DNA of 59,553 nt from Pseudomonadota bacterium (GCA_021827145.1 JAKAXK010000003.1:1-59553), one strand, 5' to 3'. Positions 1 to 8,912 are shown, numbered from the stretch's first letter. A program made the numbers and translations. The notes: generated from the letters alone by a model not told the origin.

Positions 1-65
1 AGCCTGTCCGCGACCGCGGCCCCCCGGTTTCGTGAAGCGTCCGGGCGTTACCCCGGCCTCGACGG

Positions 66-83
66 GCGCCCTTGTTGGGGCGC
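66..83 (-). terminator. Short hairpin downstream of copy 1
   Basis: A perfect 6-bp stem (GCGCCC/GGGCGC) with a TTGTTG loop lies 17 bases past the stop codon of the minus-strand gene. There is no T tract, so intrinsic termination here is only a possibility. Confidence 0.25.
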
Positions 84-100
84 TCGCCTGTTGGGGGCCA

Positions 101-1006
101 CTAATCCGCGGCAAACCCTTCGCGCTTGGCGTCTTGCTTCAGGTAGCGGTGGATGCCGGACGCATAGACCGTGCCCCATTGCGCAGCCAAGCCTGTATCG
201 ACGTTCTGATATTGGCTGGTGTGGCCGGCAACCAGGGGCTGGCCGTGTGCGAACCGCTTGCGCAGGCGCGCCATGGCTTGTTCCCCGGCCGGACTCAAGA
301 GGGCGCGCACGATGGCCGCGCGGACGTTTTTGGGGAGCTTGGCGCTGATCGAAAATCCCTGGTTGGGGAAGTGGCGACTGCGTCGCAGGACCGTCACTTT
401 CTCATGCTGGGGGTCCAGGTAATGGAGGCTAAGTTTCGGACCTATGCCGAGCATGCATTGGTGGTCAGCCACGGCCTTGAAAATCCGCTTCCATCCATGC
501 ATGTTATGGATATAGGGCTGGCGGGCGGGGTTCGGGAAAAGACCCGTCACCCAGAGCGTTCCAAAGTTGGGCACGGGCGGGGCGCACAGCACGGCGCCGG
601 TGGCCGCTTCCTTGAGACTTTTGACCGGCGAGCCCTTCCATGTATAGAGACGCCAGTCCTGCGGTTGCGGTACGCGTGGTCCAAGCGTCTGGTGGAGGTA
701 GTGCAGGCGCCACGAGATGAACTGCGGGCCGTCGAAGTAGATGTCGCCGCGATCCTTCCATATCCAGAGCTCGTAGGTGAGCCAGCCGTCCGGATGCCTG
801 TAGACCACTGGATGATGCAGGGCCTTGGTAAGGAAGGCGGCCACCGGCCCGTAGTCGCGTTGTCCCCGCGCCGCGGTTTCGCGCGGCGCCGCCACCAGCA
901 CATAAGGCTTGTCCGCCGCCACCCGGGCGCTGGCCGGAGAGGCCGCCGCCGATGCCACGGCCGCCATCAGCGCCGCCAGGATCCCCTGCAATTTCTTGTG
1001 TTTCAT
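101..1006 (-). CDS. PhnD-like periplasmic substrate-binding protein (copy 1)
   Basis: This 301-residue secreted protein has an N-terminal signal peptide (basic MKHKK followed by an Ala-rich hydrophobic stretch ending near ASA). The mature part resembles the phosphate/phosphonate (PhnD-like) ABC solute-binding family: an early beta strand YVLVAAPRET, then RDYGPVAAFL and a middle segment GDIYFDGPQF typical of the ligand-binding cleft. It is very similar along its whole length to the protein at 2465-3391. No permease or ATPase gene lies nearby, so it may serve a distant transporter or act as a sensor partner. ATG at 1006 was chosen because the next in-frame start upstream is a TTG and an AGGAG/AGAG stretch precedes this ATG. 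The ligand is unknown. Confidence 0.8.
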   Translation of the reverse strand: MKHKKLQGILAALMAAVASAAASPASARVAADKPYVLVAAPRETAARGQRDYGPVAAFLTKALHHPVVYRHPDGWLTYELWIWKDRGDIYFDGPQFISWRLHYLHQTLGPRVPQPQDWRLYTWKGSPVKSLKEAATGAVLCAPPVPNFGTLWVTGLFPNPARQPYIHNMHGWKRIFKAVADHQCMLGIGPKLSLHYLDPQHEKVTVLRRSRHFPNQGFSISAKLPKNVRAAIVRALLSPAGEQAMARLRKRFAHGQPLVAGHTSQYQNVDTGLAAQWGTVYASGIHRYLKQDAKREGFAAD

Positions 1007-1270
1007 CAACTCTTTGCTCCTATGCTGCCTTGATCGTCTTCAGGCGCCGAGTGGCCCAAATTGCTAACCTTAGCAGCTTTCGGCCGAAGAGCCAGGGCTG
1101 CCCCAGGGCTGCCCCAGGGCCGCATCACGCTTGCGGGCCGCGACTCTCGCGCCTCCAGAAAGCGGCCGCGCCCTCGCGCGTGTCCGGGGTCTTCGGAGGC
1201 CGTCCTCTGCTCTTGGACGCGCTACGGTACGGGCGGCCCGTAACCGTTTGTCTGGCGTAGCGTCCAGCCC

Positions 1271-1313
1271 ACAAAAAAGGCGCACGCGCCGAGGGAAACT
1301 CGGCTCGTGCGCC
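1271..1313 (-). terminator. Rho-independent terminator
   Basis: Read on the minus strand, a 15-bp stem with one mismatch (arms 1279-1293 and 1299-1313) and a 5-base loop is followed directly by a run of T (the A6 at 1273-1278 on the plus strand). It sits 40 bases after the stop of the ModA-like gene and ends its transcript. The rest of the 1007-1352 gap shows nothing recognisable. Confidence 0.8.
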
Positions 1314-1352
1314 CAAGCAGGATGGCGGCGCCGTCCTGCTTCCTAGAACCTC

Positions 1353-2435
1353 TTACGGACGGCGCAACCCGTCCTGGTTGAGGATGCGCGTGAAGATCGG
1401 AGACTCCAGGGTCTTGATGAAGTCCCGGCGTGCCGCACGCTGGCGGGCCGTGAAGTGCCCCTTGATCCGGATCAGGTACGTGGTATCGACCTCGTTGCCT
1501 GGAAGCGGCCGCGGATTGGACACGGTGCCTCCGAGCGGAACCAGCGTAAAGACGTGCGGGAACACGTTCTCCGTGTACTTGCCAAGCTGGTACATGATGA
1601 CCGCCACATCGGCCTTGCCGTAGGCCACCGACCATGGCTCATCGCGGTGGTGGATACGCGCGCCGATCAGCCATTTGTCCTTCACGCGGCTGTTGAAGAT
1701 CGCGTTGAACAGGCGGTTCGCGGTCCAGCCCTTCGGCGGATGCGGATCGTGTTTGGCGATTTCATAGATCGTCGTCGCGTAGTTCAGGAAGGCGCCTGGC
1801 TCGTTGTAGGGGTTGGGGGTCACGAGATGGACGTTCGGCCGGCCCAGATCCCACACGCTGTGGATATGCAGAGGGTTGCCATGCTTCACGAGCAGGACGT
1901 TGCCGCGGCTCTTCATGATCGCCATCGGTTTGCCAACCGTGAACCCGTGGACCTCGAGCTTATGGATGAGTCTTGGCGCCGCGATGGCGACCTCGGGGGC
2001 ACAATGCAGATAGAAGTTGCCGAAGCTCAGTTTATCGCGATGCATGAGCTGAGGGAACGCGACCGGCGGACTGGTCGTGTAATACCAACTGCGGATCGTC
2101 CTTCCATAGCGCGGCAGCAGCACCTTGTGCCAGAGGGTATTGAGCGCCATATGGTAGTTGCCCTCGGTGGACACCACCAAATCAACCTTGCGGCAGGCGC
2201 CCTTTTCGATGCTGCCATGCAGATCAAAAAGCAGGTCCGCGGTCGGATCGGTCAGGTCGGCTGCTGCGGGTCGGCTGTTACGCGGCCACATCAGCATCTT
2301 GGGCGCGTCGACCACGGGACGTCCGTGAATGGCGGGTGCCCCGGGGATATGCGGTATGCTCTTCGCAAAAGCACAAGTCGTTGCGGTGGTGAGAAGCACC
2401 CCTCCCAAGAGGGCTTTCCATTGGTTTGTTTTCAT
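1353..2435 (-). CDS. ModA-like extracellular solute-binding protein
   Basis: A 360-residue exported protein with a clear signal peptide (MKTNQWKALLGGVLL, cleavage near CAFA). The body resembles type 2 periplasmic binding proteins of the molybdate/sulfate (ModA) group: DLVVSTEGNYHMALN early, a central VLLVKHGNPLHIHSVWDL segment like the PLVLAVPKGNP region of ModA proteins, and KADVAVIMYQLGKY before the last lobe. It lies between two paralogous PhnD-like genes, all on the same strand, with 29 bases to the upstream gene, so the three may be co-expressed. An AAGGA ribosome site precedes the ATG. The family match is by motif only and the ligand is unknown. Confidence 0.72.
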   Translation of the reverse strand: MKTNQWKALLGGVLLTTATTCAFAKSIPHIPGAPAIHGRPVVDAPKMLMWPRNSRPAAADLTDPTADLLFDLHGSIEKGACRKVDLVVSTEGNYHMALNTLWHKVLLPRYGRTIRSWYYTTSPPVAFPQLMHRDKLSFGNFYLHCAPEVAIAAPRLIHKLEVHGFTVGKPMAIMKSRGNVLLVKHGNPLHIHSVWDLGRPNVHLVTPNPYNEPGAFLNYATTIYEIAKHDPHPPKGWTANRLFNAIFNSRVKDKWLIGARIHHRDEPWSVAYGKADVAVIMYQLGKYTENVFPHVFTLVPLGGTVSNPRPLPGNEVDTTYLIRIKGHFTARQRAARRDFIKTLESPIFTRILNQDGLRRP

Positions 2436-2464
2436 GCTCCGTCCTTATTATTAGTTTCCGTGTG

Positions 2465-3391
2465 TCAGGGAGCAACCTTTTGATCGGTCACGAACCCTTC
2501 GCGTTTAGCGTCTTGTTTGAGGTAACGACCGATGCCGGAGGCATAGATCGTTCCCCATTGCGCATCAAGACTCTGATCCACGTTTCGGTATTGGCGGACA
2601 TGCCCGGCGACCAGGCTACGACCATGCGCGAAACGTTTGCGCAATCGCATCATGGCCTGTTCTCCAGCCGGACTCAAGAGCGCATCGACGATGGCGCTGC
2701 GGGCGGCCTTCGGAAGTTTCCGACTGATGGTGAAGGCCTGGTTCGGGTAGTGGGGGCTACGCTTTAGGATGATCACCTTCTTGTTGTTCGGATCCAGGTA
2801 ATGAACGCTGAGGCGCGGGCCCACGCCGAGCGTGCATTGATGATCGGCCACCTCCTTGAAGATGCGCTTCCAGCCATGCACATTGCGAATATAGGGTTGG
2901 CGCGCGGGATTTGGGAAAAGGCTCGTCACCCAAAGAGTTGCGAAATTGGGCACGGGTGGGGCGCAAAGCACGGCGCCGGCGGCCGCGTCCTTGAGGGTTT
3001 TCACCGGCGACCCCTTCCAGGTATAGAGCCGCCAATCCTGCGGCTGGGGAATCCGTGGCCCTAGAGTCTGGTGCAGATGGTGGAGGCGCCAGGCGCCAAA
3101 TTGCGGGCCATCGAAATAAATATCGCCATGATCCTTCCATATCCAAAGCTCATAGGTAAGCCAGCCGTCCGGATGCTTGTAGACCACCTGATGATGAAGG
3201 ACTTTGGTGAGAAAGGCGGCGATGGGCCCATAGTCCCGCTGGCCGCGTGCGGTGGTCTCGCGCGGCGCCGCAACCAAAAGGTAAGGCTTGTTCGAAACGA
3301 CTGATGCCTGCGCGTTTGAGAACGCCGCGGGTATCACCCCGACTGCTCCGACGAGGGCGCACAGTGCTACCCACGATTTTCCGTGCTTCAT
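2465..3391 (-). CDS. PhnD-like periplasmic substrate-binding protein (copy 2)
   Basis: A 308-residue paralogue of the protein at 101-1006. The two share most residues over the mature chain, including long identical stretches such as DGWLTYELWIWKD and PQPQDWRLYTWKGSPVK. The signal peptide is a poorly conserved Ala-rich segment ending near NAQA. The C-terminus is a few residues longer (TDQKVAP). GGAG lies 8 bases before the ATG. It is the first gene of a three-gene minus-strand run (PhnD-like, ModA-like, PhnD-like). The similarity suggests duplication with the ModA-like gene caught between the copies. Function beyond ligand binding is unknown. Confidence 0.8.
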   Translation of the reverse strand: MKHGKSWVALCALVGAVGVIPAAFSNAQASVVSNKPYLLVAAPRETTARGQRDYGPIAAFLTKVLHHQVVYKHPDGWLTYELWIWKDHGDIYFDGPQFGAWRLHHLHQTLGPRIPQPQDWRLYTWKGSPVKTLKDAAAGAVLCAPPVPNFATLWVTSLFPNPARQPYIRNVHGWKRIFKEVADHQCTLGVGPRLSVHYLDPNNKKVIILKRSPHYPNQAFTISRKLPKAARSAIVDALLSPAGEQAMMRLRKRFAHGRSLVAGHVRQYRNVDQSLDAQWGTIYASGIGRYLKQDAKREGFVTDQKVAP

Positions 3392-4122
3392 GTTGCCATC
3401 TCCCTATATCTCAACATTGTGTGCGGCAAAATCCTTGTCGAGTAACTTTAGCAGGTCCTCGCCGAAGGGCCAGCCCGGTTTACCTGCGGTGCGTTGCCCC
3501 CTTTGGTACGCTTGGAACACTTTGATTGACAATGACCCGAACATGCATTGCGAGACCCGCGGCTTATGGTGGGATGGCGTGGAATACCAAGGATTTACCA
3601 GATGTTTGTCCCGCTTCTCGTAGCTTAGCGCGGGCCTCGCCGTTTCTCTCCGGCGCGATGGAGTGGACGGCGGGCAAGCGCCCATATTTTGAGGCCGTTC
3701 CAGATATTCCCGTATTCCAAGGATGGGTATTGGCCGGTCGCTTTGCCATCGCCGACCCAAATCCCGATCAGGAAGTACCGGCCCCTGATGCGACGGAGTG
3801 GTCGGTATCCATGACGCGGCCTTTCCGGAGCGGGCGTCGATGCGGGTTCACGAATGCGCCTGACGGGGCGCCGCGACGCACGGGACCCAACGCTTGATGT
3901 GCGGGTCGCGGGCCCGGCATCCAGGGGACGAACCGGCTGGGTGTCGGATCCGCCGGAAGGGCCGCCGGCCATGCGACGCGTGGTCGTGGCGTCGGCCCAT
4001 TTCGCTCATGTCATAGGCGGGGGCTGCGTCGGTTGCCTGTCGAGTGGGTTGGGGCACCTCGGTGGGCGATGCGGGTGGCCCAACCCCAGCCCGTGCCGGG
4101 GCGCCCCCGCCGTGTCCAGTCC
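3392..4122. other. Intergenic region with no recognised gene
   Basis: This stretch separates the divergent binding-protein genes and the biosynthetic cluster. Both strands contain open frames of 60-120 codons, but none has a plausible ribosome site plus a protein-like sequence; they are Arg/Pro-rich readings of GC-rich DNA. Promoters for the minus-strand binding proteins must lie here, but I could not pick one out. Confidence 0.5.
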
Positions 4123-4151
4123 TTTACCGTGTATGGACCGACCGCTATACT
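4123..4151 (+). promoter_or_regulatory. Candidate sigma-70 promoter of the biosynthetic cluster
   Basis: TTTACC at 4123-4128 and TATACT at 4146-4151 are separated by 17 bases, a good match to a housekeeping promoter. It lies about 95 bases ahead of the first gene of the cluster and points into it. No operator-like repeat is evident around it. Confidence 0.55.
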
Positions 4152-4246
4152 CGCTCCCAGGCTTCGCCAATTTTTGAAGTATTGGACGATCGCCGTTTGG
4201 GACCTCAGAGTACGAGCGCAGCGCAGGTTGCGGGACATCATCGATT

Positions 4247-5209
4247 ATGGCACCGTCGCAGGCCGCAAAACGCGTACTTGTCGTCTATTACTCGCAAACA
4301 GGCCAGTTGACGCGGGCCGTTCAGTCCTTTGTCGCCCCCCTGCGGGACTGCCCGGATATCGAGGTTGTGGATGCGGTTATCGCCCCGCGCGCGCCCTATA
4401 GGTTTCCGTGGAGATTTCTAGATTTTTTGGATGTTTTTCCGGAATCGGTCTATTTGGATCCACCGGAGATTGCGCCGGTCAGCTTCGATCCGGACGAGCC
4501 CTTCGATCTGATTATTCTGGCCTACCAGGTCTGGTTTCTGTCACCCTCCCTGCCGATTACGGGTTTTTTGCATTCGGACGCCGCCCGTGTGCTTACGGGG
4601 CGGCCGGTCATCACCCTCGTCGCCTGCCGGAATATGTGGCTCACCGCCGGGGCGAAGGTGCTTGCGCTGCTCGAACGACACGGCGCACGGCTCATCGATA
4701 ATGTGGTGCTGGTCGACCGAGGCGCACCCTGGACTACCTTTGTCACGACCCCGCGCTGGCTTCTGACCGGGCGCAAAGACGCGTTTTGGAAGATCTTTCC
4801 CGCCGCTGGCGTGAGTGCCGCCGACATCAAGGGGGCGGCGCGATTTGGACGCGCCTTGCGCGCTGCGCTCCCATCCCTGCAGGGGGCGCCTACGCATAGT
4901 CTGCTGCGCGGCCTAGGTGCTGTGCGTGTCGACCCTCGCTACATCGCGAGTGAACGCGTAGGTCACCGGAGCTTTCTGCTTTGGGGCCGACTCCTGCGGC
5001 GCATCGGCCCCCCGGGTTCGCGTCCACGGCGGGCGGTTTTGGTGTTTTACGCCATTTTTCTCGCGACCATGATTCTGACCGTGTTACCTGTGACCCTGAC
5101 GGCGGCATGGCTACTGCGACCCTTTCTTTCAGGGCGTCTGCGCGCAGCGGCGCAGCGTCTCGAAGCCCCTTCTGGCAGCAATTGCGATCGTTGTGGTGAA
5201 TTTTTGTGA
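4247..5209 (+). CDS. darA: DarA-like dialkylresorcinol condensing enzyme (flavodoxin-like fold)
   Basis: A 320-residue protein starting with a flavodoxin-type strand and phosphate loop (VVYYSQTGQLT, residues 13-22), the N-terminus seen in the DarA family. DarA works with DarB to join and cyclise two acyl chains into dialkylresorcinols such as those in flexirubins and 2-hexyl-5-propylresorcinol. A hydrophobic segment at about residues 263-294 suggests membrane attachment near the C-terminus, and the tail ends in CDRCGEFL. The stop overlaps the GTG start of the DarB-like gene. It is the first gene after the candidate promoter. Family assignment rests on the N-terminal motif plus the adjacent DarB-like gene; the catalytic mechanism cannot be read from sequence. 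Confidence 0.72.
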   Translation: MAPSQAAKRVLVVYYSQTGQLTRAVQSFVAPLRDCPDIEVVDAVIAPRAPYRFPWRFLDFLDVFPESVYLDPPEIAPVSFDPDEPFDLIILAYQVWFLSPSLPITGFLHSDAARVLTGRPVITLVACRNMWLTAGAKVLALLERHGARLIDNVVLVDRGAPWTTFVTTPRWLLTGRKDAFWKIFPAAGVSAADIKGAARFGRALRAALPSLQGAPTHSLLRGLGAVRVDPRYIASERVGHRSFLLWGRLLRRIGPPGSRPRRAVLVFYAIFLATMILTVLPVTLTAAWLLRPFLSGRLRAAAQRLEAPSGSNCDRCGEFL

Positions 5210-6363
5210 AAGAATCTGTGTTGCGACCCGTTTTTATCACCGGTCTGGGCGTCTTTTTTCCGAATGCGCCCGTCGAAAACGATACCATGGAAGCAGTGCT
5301 CGGCATGGCCGGTGGCCTGCCGTCCCGTGCCCGCAGGCTGGTTCTGGCGAGAAACGGCATCAAGCGCCGCTTCTACGCCATCGATCCGCAGACCCGTGCG
5401 CTCACCCATAGCAATGCCGATATGGCGGCTGAGGCAGTGCGGCTCGCGCTTACGCGCGCCGATGTGCCTCTCGGGCACGTGAACTGTCTGGCCTGTGGTA
5501 CGAGCAGCCCGGATCAGTTGAAGCCCGGCCATGCGCATATGGTGCAGGGGGCGCTCGCAGCGCCTCCCATGGAGGTGAGCTCCATCGCGGGCGTCTGCAC
5601 GGCGGGTGCCACCGCCCTCAAGTACGCGTATATGGCGGTCGCAGGCGGGGTCGCGAACGTGGCCGTGAGTACGGGTTCGGAGCTCGCCTCAAGTTTCATG
5701 CGCGCCGAGAATTTCGACGCCGAGCCCGACGCCGAGACGCTCGAGCGGCGACCGGTGGTGGCTTTCGAGCAGGATTTTCTGCGCTGGATGTTGTCGGACG
5801 GTGCGGGCGCCGCCGTCTTACGGGCCGTGCCCGCGACCGCCGGCCCATCCTTGCGCGTCGATTGGATCGATTGCCTATCCTATGCAGGCGAGCTCCCCGT
5901 GTGCATGTACAGTGGCGCGCACAAAGACCCGGACGGGCGCATGCGCGGGTGGCGGGAGGTGTCCCCCGCCGAAGCGAGTCGCGATCGTTACTTTACCGTC
6001 AAACAGGACACGCGCCTGCTGGATCAGCATATTATCGATGCGGCCGTCACCCGCCCCTTGGCGGCAATTGCGTCGCGGCGCGGGCTGGCGGCGCGCGATG
6101 TGGACTGGTTTCTGCCCCACTATTCCTCCGAGTACTTTCGGCCGCTCTTGAGTAAGGCCCTGGAGGCCGTCGGTTTTCCCATCCCCTACGAGAAATGGTT
6201 CAGCAATATGCCGCAGAAAGGCAATGTCGGTTCGGCCATGATGTATGTGATGCTCGAGGAGCTCTTGTACGCGGGCGTCCTCCAAAAGGGTCAGCGCCTC
6301 CTCTGTCTCGTGCCGGAGAGCGCGCGCTTCGCGACCTGCTATGCCCACCTCACGGTCGTCTGA
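5206..6363 (+). CDS. darB: DarB-like 3-oxoacyl-ACP synthase III family enzyme
   Basis: This 385-residue enzyme has the thiolase-fold layout of the KAS III group with a complete Cys-His-Asn triad: Cys131 in AGVCTAGATAL, His305 in WFLPHYSSEY and Asn340 in QKGNVGSAM. The N-terminal segment (FFPNAPVENDTMEAVLG, then ARNGIKRRFYAID) matches the DarB branch rather than ordinary FabH. DarB proteins condense acyl thioesters to make the dialkylresorcinol head. The GTG start overlaps the stop of darA (GTGA), so the two are translationally coupled. Confident as a KAS III homologue, fairly confident as DarB. Confidence 0.83.
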   Translation: MKESVLRPVFITGLGVFFPNAPVENDTMEAVLGMAGGLPSRARRLVLARNGIKRRFYAIDPQTRALTHSNADMAAEAVRLALTRADVPLGHVNCLACGTSSPDQLKPGHAHMVQGALAAPPMEVSSIAGVCTAGATALKYAYMAVAGGVANVAVSTGSELASSFMRAENFDAEPDAETLERRPVVAFEQDFLRWMLSDGAGAAVLRAVPATAGPSLRVDWIDCLSYAGELPVCMYSGAHKDPDGRMRGWREVSPAEASRDRYFTVKQDTRLLDQHIIDAAVTRPLAAIASRRGLAARDVDWFLPHYSSEYFRPLLSKALEAVGFPIPYEKWFSNMPQKGNVGSAMMYVMLEELLYAGVLQKGQRLLCLVPESARFATCYAHLTVV

Positions 6364-6378
6364 GCAAGGGCTTCGGGC

Positions 6379-6783
6379 ATGAAGGCCAACGAGGTCCCGC
6401 AAGACGATTCGATCCTCGAGGGACGGCGCCGTGCCTGTTACGCCCTGGACGCGCAGGGCCGTTATGTGGTGGTGGCGAGCCGCGGCTGGGAGGTGGAGCG
6501 CATAGTCAACGAGCACGCCCGAGAGGCCCTGCGGGTCGAATTGGAGGCAGTCCGCCTTCGGGTGCTGGCGGGGAAGGCGAGCGCTCTTGCCTATCACATG
6601 ACGGCCTGCCAAATGGATTGCCGGCTGCTTGCGGCCAACACAGGGCTGTCGCGCTTTCGCGTGCGGCGTCACCTGCGACCCAAGGTCTTCGCGCATCTCA
6701 CGCACGCTACGCTCGAGCGCTACGCCCATGCCTTTGGCCTATCGGTCGCGGAGTTGACGCGCCTGCCGGGGGTAGCGGTATGA
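6379..6783 (+). CDS. Small protein with a C-terminal HTH-like segment
   Basis: I do not recognise this 134-residue protein. Residues 1-60 are charged and end in an Arg/Glu-rich helix. Residues from about 68 to the end (LAYHMTACQMDCRLLAANTG, then LSRFRVRRHL and LERYAHAFGLSVAELTRL) have the spacing of an XRE-type helix-turn-helix: a variable first helix, an Ala/Gly turn, a basic recognition-like helix and the usual final helix. It starts 15 bases after darB and its stop overlaps the ATG of the BtrH-like gene, so it belongs to the operon. It may be a cluster-specific regulator or an accessory protein that merely borrows the fold. Confidence 0.65.
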   Translation: MKANEVPQDDSILEGRRRACYALDAQGRYVVVASRGWEVERIVNEHAREALRVELEAVRLRVLAGKASALAYHMTACQMDCRLLAANTGLSRFRVRRHLRPKVFAHLTHATLERYAHAFGLSVAELTRLPGVAV

Positions 6784-7784
6784 GTGTCCCGCGGGCATTC
6801 CCGCATCGGCATTCGGGGCACTGCGAAACGGGCACACTCGGGGCGCTGCTGCGTGACCGTGGGCTGGATCTGCCCGAGCCCTTGTGGTTCGGTATGGGCA
6901 GCGGCCTCTTTTTCCTGCATACGGGCTTATTGAAAGTCGGGGGGCTTCCGGTCACGGCCTATCGCGTAGCGCCGCTTGCCATCGTCCGTACCGCTACGCG
7001 TCGCCTTGGTATCCGCATGCGCTACGAGCGTTTCCGCGACGCCGGGGCCGCCACGCGACGGCTTGAGGAGTTGCTGTCCCAAGGGCTCGCCGTGGGCCTC
7101 CAGACCTGTGTTTACTGGTTGCCGTATTTCCCTTCGACCATGCGTTTCCAGTTCAACGGCCACAACCTCGTGGCCTTCGCGCGCGATGACGCCGGCTACT
7201 GGTTGAGCGACACAGTGTTCGAGGAGGTCGTTCATTGTGCGCCGGAGGCGCTCGCGCGTGCCCGTTTCGCCCGCGGCGCCTTTGCTCCACGCGGTCTTCT
7301 GTATTACCCGGAAGCAATACCCGACGATCCCGACATCGAAGGCGCCATACGCGCGGGCATCCGATCGACCTGTCGTCAGGTGCTCGATATCCCGCTCTTG
7401 CCCGTGGGTGTGCGGGGCATACGGGCGCTCGGGCGCGACATCGGCCGCTGGCCCGCGCGCCTTGGTGTCGACCGTGCCCGCGCGCAGGTCGCGCAGATCG
7501 TGCGCATGCAAGAGGAGATTGGGACCGGCGGGGCAGGGTTTCGCTTCCTGTTCGCCGCCTTTCTTGCCGAGGCGGGCCTGCGCCTCGATCTTCCCGGACT
7601 CCAGGATCTGTCTCGGGAGATGACCGCGATCGGGGATGAGTGGCGACAGTTTGCGCTGGTGGGCGCTCATATTTGCAAGGGCACCCGGACCGACGCGGGC
7701 GCCTATCAGGAACTCGCGGCGTTCTTGGTTGGACTGGCTGGACGCGAGGAAGGTCTGTTTCGGGCGTTGCGGGCGGCGATATGA
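6780..7784 (+). CDS. BtrH N-terminal domain protein (Cys-protease-fold acyltransferase-like)
   Basis: A 334-residue protein whose N-terminus HCETGTLGALLRDRG, followed by FGMGSGLFFL, fits the BtrH_N domain of butirosin BtrH, an acyltransferase that moves an acyl chain from an acyl carrier protein to an amine. The likely nucleophile is Cys15. The C-terminal half (EEIGTGGAGFRFLFAAFLAE and following) resembles the domain usually attached to BtrH_N. The start was fixed at 6780 by the ATGA overlap with the preceding gene; the frame stays open further upstream but that part is the shadow of darB. Within this cluster, with an ACP gene downstream, it may transfer or release an ACP-bound acyl chain. 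Confidence 0.75.
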   Translation: MSVPRAFPHRHSGHCETGTLGALLRDRGLDLPEPLWFGMGSGLFFLHTGLLKVGGLPVTAYRVAPLAIVRTATRRLGIRMRYERFRDAGAATRRLEELLSQGLAVGLQTCVYWLPYFPSTMRFQFNGHNLVAFARDDAGYWLSDTVFEEVVHCAPEALARARFARGAFAPRGLLYYPEAIPDDPDIEGAIRAGIRSTCRQVLDIPLLPVGVRGIRALGRDIGRWPARLGVDRARAQVAQIVRMQEEIGTGGAGFRFLFAAFLAEAGLRLDLPGLQDLSREMTAIGDEWRQFALVGAHICKGTRTDAGAYQELAAFLVGLAGREEGLFRALRAAI

Positions 7785-7904
7785 GTGAACCTTATCCTTC
7801 CCGCCGCTTAATCAGGGCCAACGGTGATGCCCGGACGCCCGCGCGGCGGGCCGTGCGGGCTTTTGCCTAGCCTTGCCTGGTGCAACACTGCTACCCTTTT
7901 GAAC

Positions 7905-8912
7905 ATGGCCGCATCGCTCCCCAGACCCGCTCCAGAGCCCCTTGCGCGGCCGCCCGTCGAGGCGGACCTCGCGGTCGATATCCAGGGCCTCTTCGGTCGC
8001 TATCGGCGCGCCGAGCGCGACAGCATAGAGGACGTGAGCCTGACCGTGAGAAAGGGCGCGCTCCTCGGCTTACTCGGGCCCAATGGGGCGGGTAAGACCA
8101 CCCTGCTCAGCATGCTCTGCGCGCTTATGCGTCCTCGCTCCGGCACCATTGCGGTGCATGGTTTGAGCTTCGCGGAGGCCCCCGATGCCTATAAAGACCT
8201 GATCGGGCTCGCCCCGCAGTCGCTGGCGCTTTATCCACGGCTCACCGCGCGCGAGAATCTCGAGACCTTCGGGCGACTGAGCGGGCTGTCCGGGGCTAGG
8301 CTACGCGCACGCGTGGCATTCGGCCTGGAGTTCGCGGGGCTCCAGGACCTAGCTCATCGGCGGGTGGAGACCTACTCCGGCGGCCAACAGCGACGACTGA
8401 ATCTCGCCACGACGCTTCTGCCCGATCCGCCGGTGCTCGTACTGGACGAACCCACGGTGGGTATTGATCCCCAATCGCGTCACGCTATTCATGAGAACCT
8501 GAGGGCCTTGAACCGTGCCGGCAAGACCATCATCTACACCTCGCATTATCTGGATGAGGTCGAGCAATTGTGCGACGAGATCGCGGTCCTTGATAACGGA
8601 CGCCTCATCGCCCAGGGCGCGCTCGGCGCACTGCTCGCGCGTTTCACCGGCAATCGCATCGAGTTGCGCTTCGACCCCCGGACCGTGGAGGCGGCGGCCG
8701 ATATCCTGCGGACCGTAGCCGGCGTCGAGGATGTGGCGGTCCAATCGCCGCTTCTCACGCTTGTCACGGACGATCCTTATCGGCGCCTGCCGGCGATCCT
8801 GAAGATGCTGGCGCATGTCCATATCCGGCCGCTCTCGGTGGCGGTCGGGGCGCGCGACCTGGAGCAGGCCTTCCTCGCGCTGACCGGCACGCAGTTGCGG
8901 GACGGGTCGTGA
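7905..8912 (+). CDS. ABC transporter ATP-binding protein
   Basis: The 335-residue ATPase has Walker A GPNGAGKTT, the signature YSGGQQRRL, Walker B VLVLDEPTVGID and the switch histidine in YTSHYLDE. It is the DrrA/CcmA type used by ABC-2 exporters. The ATG at 7905 was preferred to one at 7824 because the extra 27 residues look like an untranslated leader; neither has a strong ribosome site. It is coupled to the permease gene by a GTGA overlap. In this cluster it most likely powers export of the product or a lipid intermediate. Confidence 0.9.
   Translation: MAASLPRPAPEPLARPPVEADLAVDIQGLFGRYRRAERDSIEDVSLTVRKGALLGLLGPNGAGKTTLLSMLCALMRPRSGTIAVHGLSFAEAPDAYKDLIGLAPQSLALYPRLTARENLETFGRLSGLSGARLRARVAFGLEFAGLQDLAHRRVETYSGGQQRRLNLATTLLPDPPVLVLDEPTVGIDPQSRHAIHENLRALNRAGKTIIYTSHYLDEVEQLCDEIAVLDNGRLIAQGALGALLARFTGNRIELRFDPRTVEAAADILRTVAGVEDVAVQSPLLTLVTDDPYRRLPAILKMLAHVHIRPLSVAVGARDLEQAFLALTGTQLRDGS

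Noticed and set aside
3526-3897. A 123-codon open frame on the plus strand between the binding proteins and darA
   Set aside because: No ribosome site, no domain, and composition typical of chance frames in GC-rich DNA; overlapping frames on the other strand are equally long.
6195-6779. Long upstream extension of the BtrH-like reading frame (529 codons in total)
   Set aside because: The first 195 codons overlap darB and the HTH-like gene in another frame; the ATGA overlap at 6780 fixes the real start.
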